Part shown: positions 38,819 through 48,126 of the stretch, piece after piece | How the letters are laid out: every line of letters starts with the position of its first letter | Numbering within the stretch: position 1 is the first letter of the stretch | Origin: Streptomyces rapamycinicus NRRL 5491 | GTDB taxonomy: Bacteria > Actinomycetota > Actinomycetes > Streptomycetales > Streptomycetaceae | Direction of reading: 5' to 3' | DNA length: 64,000 nt | NCBI RefSeq assembly: GCF_024298965.1 | Contig: NZ_CP085193.1 | Span: 7,812,001-7,876,000, forward strand | Program-made: the position numbers and the translations under genes | Notes under the pieces: model-generated | Databases searched by the model: none | What the model was told of the DNA's origin: nothing | What the model saw: the letters and a program-made list of their open reading frames with translations, nothing else

Positions 38819-40906
38819 TCAGACCGTCGCGGTCTCCTCCGGCTCCGCAGAGCCGGACTCCAGCTCCATCTCCTCCGCGGCGTCCCGGGCCTCGCGCTGC
38901 GAGGGGATCTCGTCGGTGAGCCGGGTGGCCATCCGGGCCCGGCGCTCGTCGGCCTTGCGGCACAGGTCCTGCGTGGCCTGGTCGAAGCGCACCAGCGACG
39001 GCGGGTCGGACGGGCCGAGCAGATGCACCTTCAGCTCGGCGCGGGCGCCCGCGAGGGTGTCCTTCTCGGGGTCGCGGACCGCTTCCAGCAGTCCGGTCAT
39101 GCCCGCGGCTTCCGGCGTGAGGATCGTGGCGGCGCGCACGGTCGGGAAGCCCGCCCGGAACTCCTCCTCCGTCATCCCGCTGGTGTTCGCCACGGCGTAC
39201 GGCTTCTCGCTCGTCAGGTAGTCCGAGACTACGCTGGAGACATCGCTGATCAGCACGTCGGCCTGGTTGAAGCAGGTGAAGATCGCCGGACGCGGACCGG
39301 TGATGATCTGGTGCTCCCAGACCGGCAGCGAGGCCCAGTAGGCGCTCTCCCAGGCGGCGGTGGCCGCGGCGACGGCCGCCGCGCGGTCGCCGTCCGGGGC
39401 CCCCTGGAGCTTCATGCGCTCGATCTCGTCCGCGCTGGCCCGGAAGGCGGTGCTGGTGAGCCGGTTGAGTTCATCGGCGCACCGGGCCAGCTCGGCGGCG
39501 GCCTCCGCGCCGGGGCGGTCGCCGGTGCGCTTGGTGTTCGCCTCGGCGATCATCGCCTTGACGCGTTCGTTGGCGCGGCCCGCGCGCGGGTCGACGGAGC
39601 CGGTCATCGGGTGCGGCTTGTACAGCAGGCGCACCTTGGGGTCGGCGAGCAACTCGCGGACGATGTTCTCACCGGCCAGGATCACCGAGGTGTTGCCGGG
39701 GTTCCCGTCCCAGCCCTCCCAGGTCGGCGCGTACAGCACCGTCGTCAACTCACCGGTGGGCACGCCCGCGTAGGGGCGGATGGGGGCCAGCTGCGGCCGG
39801 CCGACCTCCACGACGTCCTTGTCCTCGACGCCGATGTCGGCGAGCTGGTAGCGCTCGCGCGCCGCCGGGCCCGCGACCCACACCTCGTCGTACGCCTTGG
39901 CGTACGGGTTGCAGCTGGAGAGCTTGTCGCTCTCGCCGTGGTTGATGAACGCGTGCTTGATCGAGGGGATGCGCAGCACCTGCGAGGTCTTGCCGGAGTT
40001 CGCCGGGTGCAGCAGCACCTTGAGCGTCGAGTGCTCCAGCCGCATCAGATGCGCGACCTTGGGGAGGCAGACGATCGGCACGTCCGTAGCCTCCACCTTC
40101 TGCACCATGAACCGCTCACGGAGCACGATGATCGGCTTGCCGTCGAGCGCGGCGAGCGTGGAGAGCCACATGTTCGCCTGGTACGCCGAGGAGTTGCCGC
40201 CGGAGAAGTACATGCCCACGGTCGGCTGGTAGTCGGCCAGCCACTGGTCCAGCCAGCGCAGGGCCGTGGCCTCGTTCGCCACGCGCTTGCGCGGCAGCAG
40301 CCAGCTGGCCAGGTGGGCCGTGCCGCCGATGCCGATCAGCAGCGCGATCGTCAGGCCGGCGCCGCCCCAGACGGCGTCCTTGGTGGCGGCGGTGATCAGC
40401 AGACCGGCGGTGACCGGCGCGGCCAGCCGCAGCAGACGGCGCCCGTGCTGACGGGCGAACAGCCGCGGCGGGGCATCGTTCAGGCGCAGCGCGGACGCGT
40501 CGATGTTGCGCGTGACGAACGGCAGCTGCCGGGTCCGGCGGACCAGGATGGCCGCCGCCTGGCAGGCGAAGTGCACCAGGTAGAAGAGCAGCAGCCCCAC
40601 GGTCAGGGGCGCCTGCTCGTGCAGGGGATTGATGCCCTCGATGCGCAGCAGCCCGACCATGATGAGCATGTCGCGGAACAGCTGGCGCACCGTGACGTCG
40701 AGGCGGATCTTCCCCAGCAGCGACAGCAGACCGGGCTGCTTGTGCTGCAGGAAGAGATCGAGCGCGAGACCGCACGCCGAGGAGGCGATGAAAAGCGGTA
40801 CGTTCGGAAGCACGGCGCCGACGAGCTGTGTGGCGAAGAACACGAGCATCGCGAGCAGCGCCGTCAGCTGTACGACCCGGCGTGGGGCGATTCCGGCAGA
40901 GGGCAC
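38819..40906 (-). CDS. CDP-glycerol glycerophosphotransferase-like membrane protein
   Basis: This 695-residue protein has an N-terminal membrane part of about 230 residues (several helices, for example VVQLTALLAMLVFFATQLVGAV and LTVGLLLFYLVHFACQAAAIL). A cytoplasmic catalytic part of the TagB/TagF family follows, recognisable from HAFINHGESDK, VLYAPTWEG, LLYKPHPMTG and DVLISDVSSVVSDYL. Such enzymes transfer glycerol-phosphate or related units to lipid-linked wall polymers. The GTG at 40906 has AGGAG exactly 8 nt upstream; the frame runs open to 42607 only as the shadow of proB. From memory the S. coelicolor counterpart lies in a gene set linked to polydiglycosylphosphate wall polymer. The LCP protein at 48976 is a plausible partner. 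Confidence 0.87.
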   Translation of the reverse strand: MPSAGIAPRRVVQLTALLAMLVFFATQLVGAVLPNVPLFIASSACGLALDLFLQHKQPGLLSLLGKIRLDVTVRQLFRDMLIMVGLLRIEGINPLHEQAPLTVGLLLFYLVHFACQAAAILVRRTRQLPFVTRNIDASALRLNDAPPRLFARQHGRRLLRLAAPVTAGLLITAATKDAVWGGAGLTIALLIGIGGTAHLASWLLPRKRVANEATALRWLDQWLADYQPTVGMYFSGGNSSAYQANMWLSTLAALDGKPIIVLRERFMVQKVEATDVPIVCLPKVAHLMRLEHSTLKVLLHPANSGKTSQVLRIPSIKHAFINHGESDKLSSCNPYAKAYDEVWVAGPAARERYQLADIGVEDKDVVEVGRPQLAPIRPYAGVPTGELTTVLYAPTWEGWDGNPGNTSVILAGENIVRELLADPKVRLLYKPHPMTGSVDPRAGRANERVKAMIAEANTKRTGDRPGAEAAAELARCADELNRLTSTAFRASADEIERMKLQGAPDGDRAAAVAAATAAWESAYWASLPVWEHQIITGPRPAIFTCFNQADVLISDVSSVVSDYLTSEKPYAVANTSGMTEEEFRAGFPTVRAATILTPEAAGMTGLLEAVRDPEKDTLAGARAELKVHLLGPSDPPSLVRFDQATQDLCRKADERRARMATRLTDEIPSQREARDAAEEMELESGSAEPEETATV

Positions 40907-41209
40907 GGGGTGGGCTCCTGGCAGGAGGGCAACGGACTGGGGGGACCCCTGACCGTATGCCGACGCCCGGCCCGGTGACAATCCGCGCCGGTGCCAACCG
41001 GTCGCAATCGGTGTCAAAGGTCCCCCGAGAGGTGTCCGCGGGGCGCTCATGGCGGTGGGTGAGGCGGTGTGCGCGGGCGGTGTCCGGAGGCTGAAATGCC
41101 GAGGCGGGCGAGGACCGACTGTCGTAGATTGCCCCCTTGTCATGATGAGTGTGTAAGGCATGCGTTTCTTCGGGGCGTGTGACGGGCCGGGGACGAACGA
41201 GGGAGCGGC
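40907..41209. other. 303-bp divergent promoter region
   Basis: This lies between the divergent glycerophosphotransferase-like gene and proB. A TAGATT -10-like element is at 41125-41130 on the proB side. I see no gene and no clear operator. Confidence 0.4.
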
Positions 41210-42412
41210 GTGGCGGAGCAGGACGGGTCGGCGGTACGGGACGAGGTGGCCGCCGCCCGCAGGATCGTGGTCAAGGTCGGCTCGTCCTCCCTCACCACCG
41301 CGGCGGGGGGCCTGGACGCGGACCGTGTGGACGCGCTGGTCGACGTGCTCGCCAAGGTGCTCGACGGCGACGGTAAGGGCGACGGCGGCAGGGACGGCGA
41401 CGGTAAGGGCGGCGACAGTAAGGGCGGCACGAACGGCAAGGAGATAGTCCTCGTCTCCTCCGGTGCCATCGCCGCCGGGCTGGCGCCGCTGGGCCTGGAC
41501 CGGCGCCCCCGCGACCTCGCCCGCCAGCAGGCGGCCGCGAGCGTCGGACAGGGGCTCCTGGTGGCCCGCTACACGGCCTCCTTCGCGCGCTACGGGCGCC
41601 GCGTCGGCCAGGTGCTGCTCACCACGGACGACACCAGCCGCCGCGCCCACTACCGCAACGCCACCCGCACCCTGGACCAGCTGCTGGCCATGGGCGCGCT
41701 GCCGATCGTCAACGAGAACGACACGGTGGCCACGGACGAGATCCGGTTCGGTGACAACGACCGGCTCGCGGCCCTGGTCGCCCATCTCGTCCGGGCGGAT
41801 CTGCTGGTGCTGCTCTCCGATGTGGACGGCCTGTACGACGGGGACCCCAGGACCCCCGGTACCTCCCGGATCGGCGAGGTCCGGGGCCCTCGGGACCTGG
41901 ACGGTGTCTCCATCGGCAGCGCGGGCCGCTCCGGGGTGGGCACCGGTGGCATGGTCACCAAGGTCGAGGCGGCCCGGATCGCCACCGCGGCCGGGGTCCC
42001 GGTGGTGCTCACCTCCGCCAGCCGGGCCGGGGACGCCCTGCTCGGCCGCCGTACGGGCACGTTCTTCCACCGCACCGGCCGCCGCTCGGCGAACCGGCTG
42101 CTCTGGCTCGCCCACGCCTCCGCGCCACGTGGCGCCCTCACCCTGGACGACGGCGCGGTACGGGCCGTCGTGGAGCGCCGCACCTCGCTGCTGCCCGCCG
42201 GGATCGCGGCCGTGGAGGGCGAATTCACCGCCGGTGACCCGGTCGAGCTGAGGGACACCGAGGGCCGCCCCGTGGCCCGTGGACTGGTCAACTTCGACGC
42301 CAAGGAGATCCCGCAGCTGATCGGCCGCTCGACCAGGGACCTGGCCCGCGAGCTCGGCCCGGCCTATGAACGCGAGGTGGTCCACCGCGACGACCTCGTC
42401 GTCCTGGACTGA
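41210..42412 (+). CDS. proB: Glutamate 5-kinase
   Basis: ProB makes gamma-glutamyl phosphate, the first step of proline synthesis. The 400-residue protein has the amino-acid kinase domain (VVKVGSSSLTT, VLVSSGAIAAG, NENDTVATDEIRFGDNDRLAALVA) and a C-terminal PUA domain (about 300-390). A Gly/Asp/Lys repeat of about 26 residues (52-77, units of GDGKGG type) is inserted between the first helix and the SSGA strand, making the protein longer than usual. AGGGAG lies 3 nt before the GTG. proA follows with one small gene between. Confidence 0.96.
   Translation: MAEQDGSAVRDEVAAARRIVVKVGSSSLTTAAGGLDADRVDALVDVLAKVLDGDGKGDGGRDGDGKGGDSKGGTNGKEIVLVSSGAIAAGLAPLGLDRRPRDLARQQAAASVGQGLLVARYTASFARYGRRVGQVLLTTDDTSRRAHYRNATRTLDQLLAMGALPIVNENDTVATDEIRFGDNDRLAALVAHLVRADLLVLLSDVDGLYDGDPRTPGTSRIGEVRGPRDLDGVSIGSAGRSGVGTGGMVTKVEAARIATAAGVPVVLTSASRAGDALLGRRTGTFFHRTGRRSANRLLWLAHASAPRGALTLDDGAVRAVVERRTSLLPAGIAAVEGEFTAGDPVELRDTEGRPVARGLVNFDAKEIPQLIGRSTRDLARELGPAYEREVVHRDDLVVLD
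41357..41440 (+). repeat. GDGKGG-coding simple repeat in proB
   Basis: The DNA repeats GGCGACGGTAAGGGC-like units (41363-41377 and 41396-41410, with decayed copies between and after). It encodes the extra loop in ProB. Confidence 0.7.
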
Positions 42413-42417
42413 GCCGC

Positions 42418-42469
42418 TCCGGCGGCACGGGCACCCTCGAGGCGACTCGGGGAGAACCGAGCCGCCGGA
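42418..42469 (+). terminator. Possible proB terminator
   Basis: TCCGGCGGC (42418-42426) pairs with GCCGCCGGA (42461-42469), enclosing a smaller CTCGG/CCGAG stem. The stem is good but the loop is long. Confidence 0.45.
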
Positions 42470-42669
42470 AAATAACCCCCCTCCGAAAAACCTCAAAAGC
42501 GCCCCGCGGGCGGGCGTGGGCTGGTCAACTTTGTTCAACGGGGTCGCGCGGGGCAGCGCGCCGGCTGTGGGAGACGCGGCGGAGTCCGAGCGGAAGGCCG
42601 CGGCCATGGCACCGTCATGAGATGCTCCGCCCGCGCGTGAGCGGAGCAGCGAGTTACAGGAGGCCGTCG

Positions 42670-43146
42670 GTGAGACGAGGGCGCCCGGGGGCGTCGCCCA
42701 GAGGGGCGGCGGAGCGCACCCTGACCAGTGTCGGAGCGGGCGACGCCGGGTCCGGCGACGCCGTGGCGCACGATGCCTTGGCGCGCGATGCCGGGCGTGG
42801 CGAGGCGTCCCGGCTGTGGCACATCACCCTCAGCGTCTCGGGGAGCGAGGCGCCGCTGCCGGAGGTCCGCAGGGCGCTCGAGCAGCTGGCCCATGACCAT
42901 CCGTTCCTGCTGACCAGCCGCTATGCCAACGATCACGCCGAGATCCGCTACTGGGAAGAGGCCCGCGATCTGCATGACGCCGCGGCGGTCGCGCTGCGGC
43001 TGTGGGGCGAGCACCGGGCCTCGGCCAAGCTGCCGCCCTGGGAGATCGTGGGGCTCGAGGTCATCGACCGTGATACGTATCACCATCGGGTCGCGGAGGG
43101 ATACGGACCGCCACCGGCCTCTCCGGTGGGCGTGCATCCGTTCTGA
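42670..43146 (+). CDS. Conserved hypothetical protein between proB and proA
   Basis: This 158-residue protein has a variable N-terminus of about 45 residues and a well-ordered C-terminal domain (LWHITLSVSGSEAPLPEVRR to the end VHPF) that looks like a small alpha/beta fold. GTG 42670 is preferred because AGGAGG lies 6 nt upstream; ATG 42622 would add 16 residues without a ribosome site. I recall a similar protein at this place in other streptomycetes. The conserved position suggests a link to proline metabolism, but no known motif is visible. Confidence 0.75.
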   Translation: MRRGRPGASPRGAAERTLTSVGAGDAGSGDAVAHDALARDAGRGEASRLWHITLSVSGSEAPLPEVRRALEQLAHDHPFLLTSRYANDHAEIRYWEEARDLHDAAAVALRLWGEHRASAKLPPWEIVGLEVIDRDTYHHRVAEGYGPPPASPVGVHPF

Positions 43147-43224
43147 GGGCCTTGTGCGACGCCGAGATGTGAGAATGCCATCTCGAACTGCGGAATAGTG
43201 CGTGGATCTCCGCCCCCGGCTCAG

Positions 43225-43230
43225 TACGCT
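43225..43230 (+). promoter_or_regulatory. Predicted proA -10 element (leaderless)
   Basis: TACGCT ends 6 nt before the proA ATG (43237), with no ribosome site. Transcription would begin at the start codon. Confidence 0.45.
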
Positions 43231-43236
43231 TCGGAC

Positions 43237-44535
43237 ATGACCAGCGCACCCACGTCGCCGCTCACCGACCCCTGGCCGAAGTCCCCGGTCCTCCAGGCCG
43301 CCTACCGGGCCCAGGTCGCGGCCGCCGATCTCGCGCCACTGCCGCGCGCCCTCAAGGACGACGCGCTGCTCGCGATGGCCGACGCCCTGGAGGTGCGCAC
43401 CAAGGAGATCGTGGAGGCCAACGCGGCCGATGTGGAGCGGGCCCGCGAGGCCGGCACCAGCGACGCCATCGTGGACCGGCTGACGCTCACCCCCGAGCGG
43501 GTACGGGCCATCGCCTCCGATGTCCGCGACGTGATCGCGCTGCCCGACCCGGTCGGCGAGGTGGTGCGCGGCTCCACGCTGCCCAACGGGATCGACCTGC
43601 GCCAGGTGCGCGTTCCGCTCGGCGTCGTCGGGATCATCTACGAGGCCCGGCCGAATGTGACGGTGGACGCCACGGCGCTCTGCCTGAAGTCGGGCAACGC
43701 GGTGCTGCTGCGTGGCTCCTCATCGGCGTCCCACTCCAACGCCGCGCTGGTGAAGGTCCTGCGCGACGCCGTAGGCGGGGCGGGGCTGCCCGCGGACGCG
43801 GTGCAGCTGGTGCCGGGCGAGAGCCGCGAGTCGGTGCGCGAGCTGATGCGCGCCCGCGGCCTGGTGGACGTGCTGATCCCGCGCGGCGGCGCGTCCCTCA
43901 TCCGTACCGTCGTCGAGGAGTCCACGGTCCCGGTCATCGAGACCGGCACCGGCAACTGCCATGTGTACGTGGACGCCGACGCCGACCTCGACATGGCGGT
44001 CGAGATCCTGGTGAACTCCAAGGCCCAGCGGCCGAGCGTGTGCAACGCGGCGGAGACGCTGCTGGTGCACCAGGACATCGCCGCCCGGTTCCTGCCCCGC
44101 GCCCTGGACGCGCTGGCCGAGGCCGGGGTCACGGTCCACGCGGACGAGCGGGTCATGGCGCTCGCGGAGGGCTCAAAGGCCACGATGGTCCCGGCGGTGG
44201 TCGACGACTGGGAGACCGAGTACCTCTCGTACGACATCGCGGCGGGCGTCGTGGACTCCCTGGAGGCCGCGGTGAGCCACATCCGCCTGTGGTCCTCCGG
44301 GCACACCGAGGCCATCGTCACGACGTCCCAGCAGGCCGCCCGCCGCTTCACCCAGCTCGTGGACTCCACCACGGTCGCCGTGAACGTCTCCACGCGGTTC
44401 ACCGACGGCGGGCAGTTCGGCTTCGGCGCCGAGATCGGCATCTCCACCCAGAAGCTGCACGCCCGGGGGCCCATGGCGCTGCCCGAGCTGACCTCGACGA
44501 AGTACATCGTCACCGGCGACGGCCACACCCGCTGA
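43237..44535 (+). CDS. proA: Glutamate-5-semialdehyde dehydrogenase (gamma-glutamyl phosphate reductase)
   Basis: ProA reduces gamma-glutamyl phosphate with NADPH in proline synthesis. The 432-residue protein has [26 protein letters not shown], the catalytic Cys269 in PSVCNAAE and the C-terminal [19 protein letters not shown]. Homologues normally start about here; the frame is open to 43198 but the segment carries the TACGCT element and no ribosome site. Predicted leaderless. Confidence 0.96.
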   Translation: MTSAPTSPLTDPWPKSPVLQAAYRAQVAAADLAPLPRALKDDALLAMADALEVRTKEIVEANAADVERAREAGTSDAIVDRLTLTPERVRAIASDVRDVIALPDPVGEVVRGSTLPNGIDLRQVRVPLGVVGIIYEARPNVTVDATALCLKSGNAVLLRGSSSASHSNAALVKVLRDAVGGAGLPADAVQLVPGESRESVRELMRARGLVDVLIPRGGASLIRTVVEESTVPVIETGTGNCHVYVDADADLDMAVEILVNSKAQRPSVCNAAETLLVHQDIAARFLPRALDALAEAGVTVHADERVMALAEGSKATMVPAVVDDWETEYLSYDIAAGVVDSLEAAVSHIRLWSSGHTEAIVTTSQQAARRFTQLVDSTTVAVNVSTRFTDGGQFGFGAEIGISTQKLHARGPMALPELTSTKYIVTGDGHTR

Positions 44536-44629
44536 GTCACCCGTTCGGGGGATAGTCGATTTCCGGCACCGCTGGGGTGGATCTTCCCCCGAATACCATT
44601 TCACCCTGCCCAAATTGACCCGTCCGGTC

Positions 44630-44635
44630 TACTCT
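44630..44635 (+). promoter_or_regulatory. Predicted -10 element, FDExFVR gene A
   Basis: TACTCT ends 6 nt before the GTG at 44642. CTGCCC at 44606-44611 is a possible -35 with an 18-nt spacer. Confidence 0.45.
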
Positions 44636-44641
44636 GAATGG

Positions 44642-45268
44642 GTGCCGGACGACGTGGGGGGCAAGCCGTTCCCGGACGGCGACGAGCCCGACGACCGCAG
44701 CCACGGCGAGACGAACGACGAGTTCGCCGCCGTGGTATTCGACGAGGACTTCGTACGGTCGGCCCCGATCCATGAGCCCACCGCCATCGAGCGGATGCTG
44801 GCCGCCGCCGAGGCCCGTGCCGAGGCCGAGGCGTCCCGGCGCCGCAGGGCCGGTGTCCCGCCCGAGGACGAGCTCTTCGAGGACGGGTACGGGGCGGAGG
44901 CCGACTTCTACGGCGCGGACGACCGCGACGGACGCTTCGGCCCCGGGCGGGACGGGGACGACGCGTACGGCCCTTACGGGCGCTACGGCAGCGCGGGGCG
45001 TCCTTACCGCGGCCATGCCCGCTGGCACCGCCCGGTGGCCTGGCTGCTGGCCGTCCTGATGGGCATCGGGGTGGTCGCCCTGGCCTTCACGGCGGTCTAC
45101 CGGGGCGCCTCGGGCAACCGCCAGGACCCCGCCCCGCCGCCCGCCACCAGCGGTGTCGACGGCTCGCCCGCGGGGCAGCCGCGCCTGGAGCCCTCGGGGT
45201 CGGAGTCGGCCCCGGAGCCGACCGGGGCCAAGGGCCCGACCGCCTCCGCCGTGCCGCCGTCGCGGTGA
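44642..45268 (+). CDS. Single-pass membrane protein with FDExFVR motif (A)
   Basis: This 208-residue protein has a cytoplasmic part of about 135 residues, a membrane helix (VAWLLAVLMGIGVVALAFTAVY) and a Pro/Ser-rich outer tail. The cytoplasmic part contains VVFDEDFVRSA (about 31-41) followed by HEPTAIERM; the next gene has the matching VVFDESFVRAA ... ERM. It also has a YGPYGRYG stretch. GTG 44642 stands 6 nt after TACTCT with no ribosome site, so a leaderless transcript is likely. Function unknown; neighbours suggest an envelope role. Confidence 0.78.
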   Translation: MPDDVGGKPFPDGDEPDDRSHGETNDEFAAVVFDEDFVRSAPIHEPTAIERMLAAAEARAEAEASRRRRAGVPPEDELFEDGYGAEADFYGADDRDGRFGPGRDGDDAYGPYGRYGSAGRPYRGHARWHRPVAWLLAVLMGIGVVALAFTAVYRGASGNRQDPAPPPATSGVDGSPAGQPRLEPSGSESAPEPTGAKGPTASAVPPSR

Positions 45269-45350
45269 CGTCCTCGCAGCTCGCTAGCATGTCGCGGCCT
45301 ATGGGGCGTTTCCTCCGCACTCGCCTCCCAAGTTGTGGAGTACCACCGCG

Positions 45351-45378
45351 TTTACCGTCGCCCCCGGCGACCTACTCT
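45351..45378 (+). promoter_or_regulatory. Predicted promoter, FDExFVR gene B
   Basis: TTTACC (45351-45356), a 16-nt spacer and TACTCT (45373-45378) end 6 nt before the ATG. This is the best-formed of the leaderless-type promoters in the window. Confidence 0.55.
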
Positions 45379-45384
45379 TGAGAT

Positions 45385-46467
45385 ATGACCGGGCGTGGAG
45401 ACCCTCCCGAGGGGACACCCGAGGGCGTCCCGGGAGGTGGTGAGGACGAGTACCGCTCCGTCGTGTTCGACGAGTCGTTCGTCCGTGCTGCCCGGCTCCA
45501 GGAGTTCTCCGCCGACGAGCGCATGGGCGAGCACGCACGGGCGGTGCGCAGCCGGCACGCCTGGGCCAGGGCCGGGGCGTCGCGCCAGGCCGTCGCGCTC
45601 GTCCTGCTGATCGCCATCGCCTTCGCGGCCGCCGTCTACATGGGGGTGCGCCACCCGTACCAGACGCCGCAGCCGCAGACCGTGGAGCCACTGCACAGCA
45701 GCGTGGTGCCGCTCGCGCCGCGCGGTGAGGTGCCCGGAGGGCCGCCGGACCGGCTGTTCCGCAACAGCCCGGCCGCCGAGTTCCGCACCGGTGCCGAAGG
45801 GGTCACCGTGCCCGGCGCCCGCCGCACCCAGAGCTTCTCCGAGAGCCAGGTGATGACGGCGCTCACCACCGCCAAGGACTACCTGGTCAGATCCGCCATC
45901 GACCCGGGTGTGCTCACCGGCGGCCCGGTGCAGGCCGTAAGGCTGCTGCTGGATCCCGCCCAGCAGACCCAGTTCGACCAGAGCATCGAACATCCGGTCG
46001 ACGACGGACGGCATGCGGCCACCGGCTGGCTGAACCGCTTCAACCCGGCCGAGGTGACCCTGGCCGACACTCCGGTGCGGGTCCGCGGCACCCTTACGGT
46101 CATCGAGCGCAGCGCCGCGACCCTGGAGGTCGCCGCCGATCACGTCTTCGTCTACGCGCTCCAGCCGGCCCATGAGCGCGGACCGGACCATGCCTCGCTG
46201 TTCACCGTGCGCCGTGAGACGCGGTTCCGCTTCGACCGGGACGATCTGCGCGACCACCATCTGGAGCTGGTGCAGAGCACCGTGCTGGCGGGTCCGCAGG
46301 CCTGCGCCGCGAACGCCTCCGGCTATCTGCGGCCGATGCTCGCCGGTCAGAGCGCCAAGGGCGACGCCCCGACGGGCACCGACCCGTACACCACGGGCCG
46401 GACCACGGTGTCGCTGTGCGGCGTCATGGCCCCCGGGACCCAGCCCGCCGTCGACGGGCGGTCCTGA
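45385..46467 (+). CDS. Single-pass membrane protein with FDExFVR motif (B)
   Basis: This 360-residue protein has a cytoplasmic N-terminus with VVFDESFVRAARLQEFSADERM (about 26-47), a membrane helix (AVALVLLIAIAFAAAVYMGV) and an outer domain of about 260 residues. The outer domain has paired Cys near its end (QACAAN and LCGVM). The N-terminal motif is shared with the gene upstream. No known domain is recognised in the outer part. The ATG follows TACTCT by 6 nt without a ribosome site. It converges with the M48 protease gene. Confidence 0.8.
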   Translation: MTGRGDPPEGTPEGVPGGGEDEYRSVVFDESFVRAARLQEFSADERMGEHARAVRSRHAWARAGASRQAVALVLLIAIAFAAAVYMGVRHPYQTPQPQTVEPLHSSVVPLAPRGEVPGGPPDRLFRNSPAAEFRTGAEGVTVPGARRTQSFSESQVMTALTTAKDYLVRSAIDPGVLTGGPVQAVRLLLDPAQQTQFDQSIEHPVDDGRHAATGWLNRFNPAEVTLADTPVRVRGTLTVIERSAATLEVAADHVFVYALQPAHERGPDHASLFTVRRETRFRFDRDDLRDHHLELVQSTVLAGPQACAANASGYLRPMLAGQSAKGDAPTGTDPYTTGRTTVSLCGVMAPGTQPAVDGRS

Positions 46468-46485
46468 GGGCCGTCAGGGGCCGGC

Positions 46486-47730
46486 TCAGCGCCGCGGCGG
46501 GGTGTCCCCGGCCCCGTCGTTGCCCGGTCGCTCCTCAGGCCCGTCTCCGGGTCGCTGGTCCTCGGTCGCGTCCTGAGCCCCGCCCTGAGCCCCGTCCTCA
46601 GCCCCGCCCCGGGGCTCGTCACGGGGCTCCTCCCGGGGCGGCGTGCCCTCCTCGGCGGTCTCACCGTGCTTGCCCGCGCCACCGGTGAACCGGTCGCGCA
46701 GCTTGCTGCCCAGGTCCCCGGCGCCCCCCGCCACGTCCCTGACGAAGGCGAACAGCGGGTCCTTGCTGTTGCGGACCGACTCCGCGTAGTGGCTCGCGGA
46801 CTCCCGGAACGAGTCGCTGACCGAGGTGTCCCGGTCCTCGTCGCGGCGCGGGTAGTGGCCGTCCATGAGCCGCTGGTAATCGCGGGTCGCGGCCCACTTC
46901 TTGAGCTCGGCGGCGCGCACGGTGGTGAACGGATGGCTGCGCGGCAGCATGTTCATGATCTTGAGGACGGAGTCCCGCAGATCGCCGCTCGACTCGTACT
47001 CCTCCGCCTGCTCCAGGAAGGCGTCCACGTTCATCTCATGGAGGTGATGGCCGCCCGCGAGCTTCATCAGCCCGCGCATCGAGGCCCGCAGATCCTGCCC
47101 CACCAGCAGCCCTGCCCGGTCCGCCGACAGCTCCGACTTGCGGAACCACTCGCGCAGCGCCGTGACCAGCGCCAGCACCGCCACATTGCCGAGCGGAATC
47201 CAGGCGACCTTCATGGCGAGGCTGGTGAGGAAGAGCAGTATCGTCCGGTAGACCGAGTGCCCCGACAGCGCATGGCCCACCTCATGGCCGATGACCGCCC
47301 GCATCTCCTCCTCGTCGAGCAGCTCGACCAGACCGGTGGAGACCACGATGATCGGCGCGTCCATGCCGATGCACATCGCGGTCGGCTGCGGGTTCTGGGT
47401 GACGTACATGGCCGGGACCCGCTCCAGGTCCAGGATGTAGCAGGCGTCCCGCAGCATGTCGTGGAGATGGGTGAACTGCCGCTCGCTGACCCGCACCGAG
47501 TCGGAGAGGTAGAGCAGCCGCAGGCTTCGCTCGGGCAGCAGACCGCTCATCGCCTTGAAGACGGTGTCGAAGCCGGTCAGCTTGCGCAGCGCGACCAGCG
47601 CGGAGCGGTCCGCCGGATGTTCGTACGCCCGTGAGGAGATCCCGGGGAACCGCCGCCGTTCCCGGCCGGGCACATGCTCCCGGGCGTCTCCCGTCCCGTT
47701 TCCACCACCGGTCTCGTGGCTGTCGCTCAT
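46486..47730 (-). CDS. M48 family zinc metalloprotease (HtpX/Ste24-like)
   Basis: This is a 414-residue membrane-associated zinc peptidase. HEVGH (His149, Glu150, His153) binds zinc, with the third ligand Glu200 in SELSADRAG. A hydrophobic segment lies between them (TILLFLTSLAMKVAWIPLG...VLALVTAL). The C-terminal 100 residues are acidic, Gly/Glu/Arg-rich and probably disordered. GAGGGGG lies just before the ATG. Relatives such as HtpX remove damaged membrane proteins, a fair inference here. It converges with the FDExFVR gene B with only 18 nt between them. Confidence 0.9.
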   Translation of the reverse strand: MSDSHETGGGNGTGDAREHVPGRERRRFPGISSRAYEHPADRSALVALRKLTGFDTVFKAMSGLLPERSLRLLYLSDSVRVSERQFTHLHDMLRDACYILDLERVPAMYVTQNPQPTAMCIGMDAPIIVVSTGLVELLDEEEMRAVIGHEVGHALSGHSVYRTILLFLTSLAMKVAWIPLGNVAVLALVTALREWFRKSELSADRAGLLVGQDLRASMRGLMKLAGGHHLHEMNVDAFLEQAEEYESSGDLRDSVLKIMNMLPRSHPFTTVRAAELKKWAATRDYQRLMDGHYPRRDEDRDTSVSDSFRESASHYAESVRNSKDPLFAFVRDVAGGAGDLGSKLRDRFTGGAGKHGETAEEGTPPREEPRDEPRGGAEDGAQGGAQDATEDQRPGDGPEERPGNDGAGDTPPRR

Positions 47731-47834
47731 GTCGCCCCCTCGTTGATTGCCCGCTCGACGGGGCGCCCGGTCCGGGCCCCTCGTCCGGCGGCCCCCAGCC
47801 TAGGCCCTGAGCGCCTGGGGGTTAGCGTGGAGAC

Positions 47835-47987
47835 ATGCCCGAAATGACTGGCCTCACCGAAGCCCTCGCCGCCACCTCCCACAGCAACGACGGCCCGGGA
47901 GCGCTGCTGCGCATCGTCATCGTGGTCGGCGTGGTGGGCGCCGCCCTGCTCGCCTGGTTCCTGCTGCGCGGTTACAAGCAGGACTGA
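47835..47987 (+). CDS. Small membrane protein (50 residues)
   Basis: The reading frame encodes MPEMTGLTEALAATSHSNDG, then a hydrophobic helix (LLRIVIVVGVVGAALLAWFLL) and the short basic end RGYKQD. It starts at ATG 47835, preceded both by GGAGA and by a TAGCGT -10-like element 6 nt upstream, so either a leadered or leaderless start is possible. It lies just after the divergent M48 protease gene. One membrane pass with a short cytoplasmic or outer end suggests a regulatory or scaffold peptide; unknown. Confidence 0.6.
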   Translation: MPEMTGLTEALAATSHSNDGPGALLRIVIVVGVVGAALLAWFLLRGYKQD

Positions 47988-48126
47988 GCGGATACAAGGC
48001 GGATACGAGCAGGACTGATGACGAGCGGGGCTGCCACCAGCAGGACGGACATCGGGACCGAAAACCGCCTCGCATACGATGTGGCCGACGTGTTGTGACG
48101 CCTAGACCCGGATAGGTACTGCCGCG

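Noticed and set aside
41149..41376. 75-codon frame before proB
   Set aside because: It overlaps proB in another frame and has no conserved features.
40907..42607. Upstream extension of the glycerophosphotransferase-like gene (1262 codons)
   Set aside because: The extension overlaps all of proB on the opposite strand. GTG 40906 has an ideal ribosome site.
45289..45381. 30-codon frame MSRPMGRFLRTRLP... before FDExFVR gene B
   Set aside because: It has no ribosome site, Arg/Pro-rich composition and overlaps the promoter; considered chance, though it ends just before the next start.
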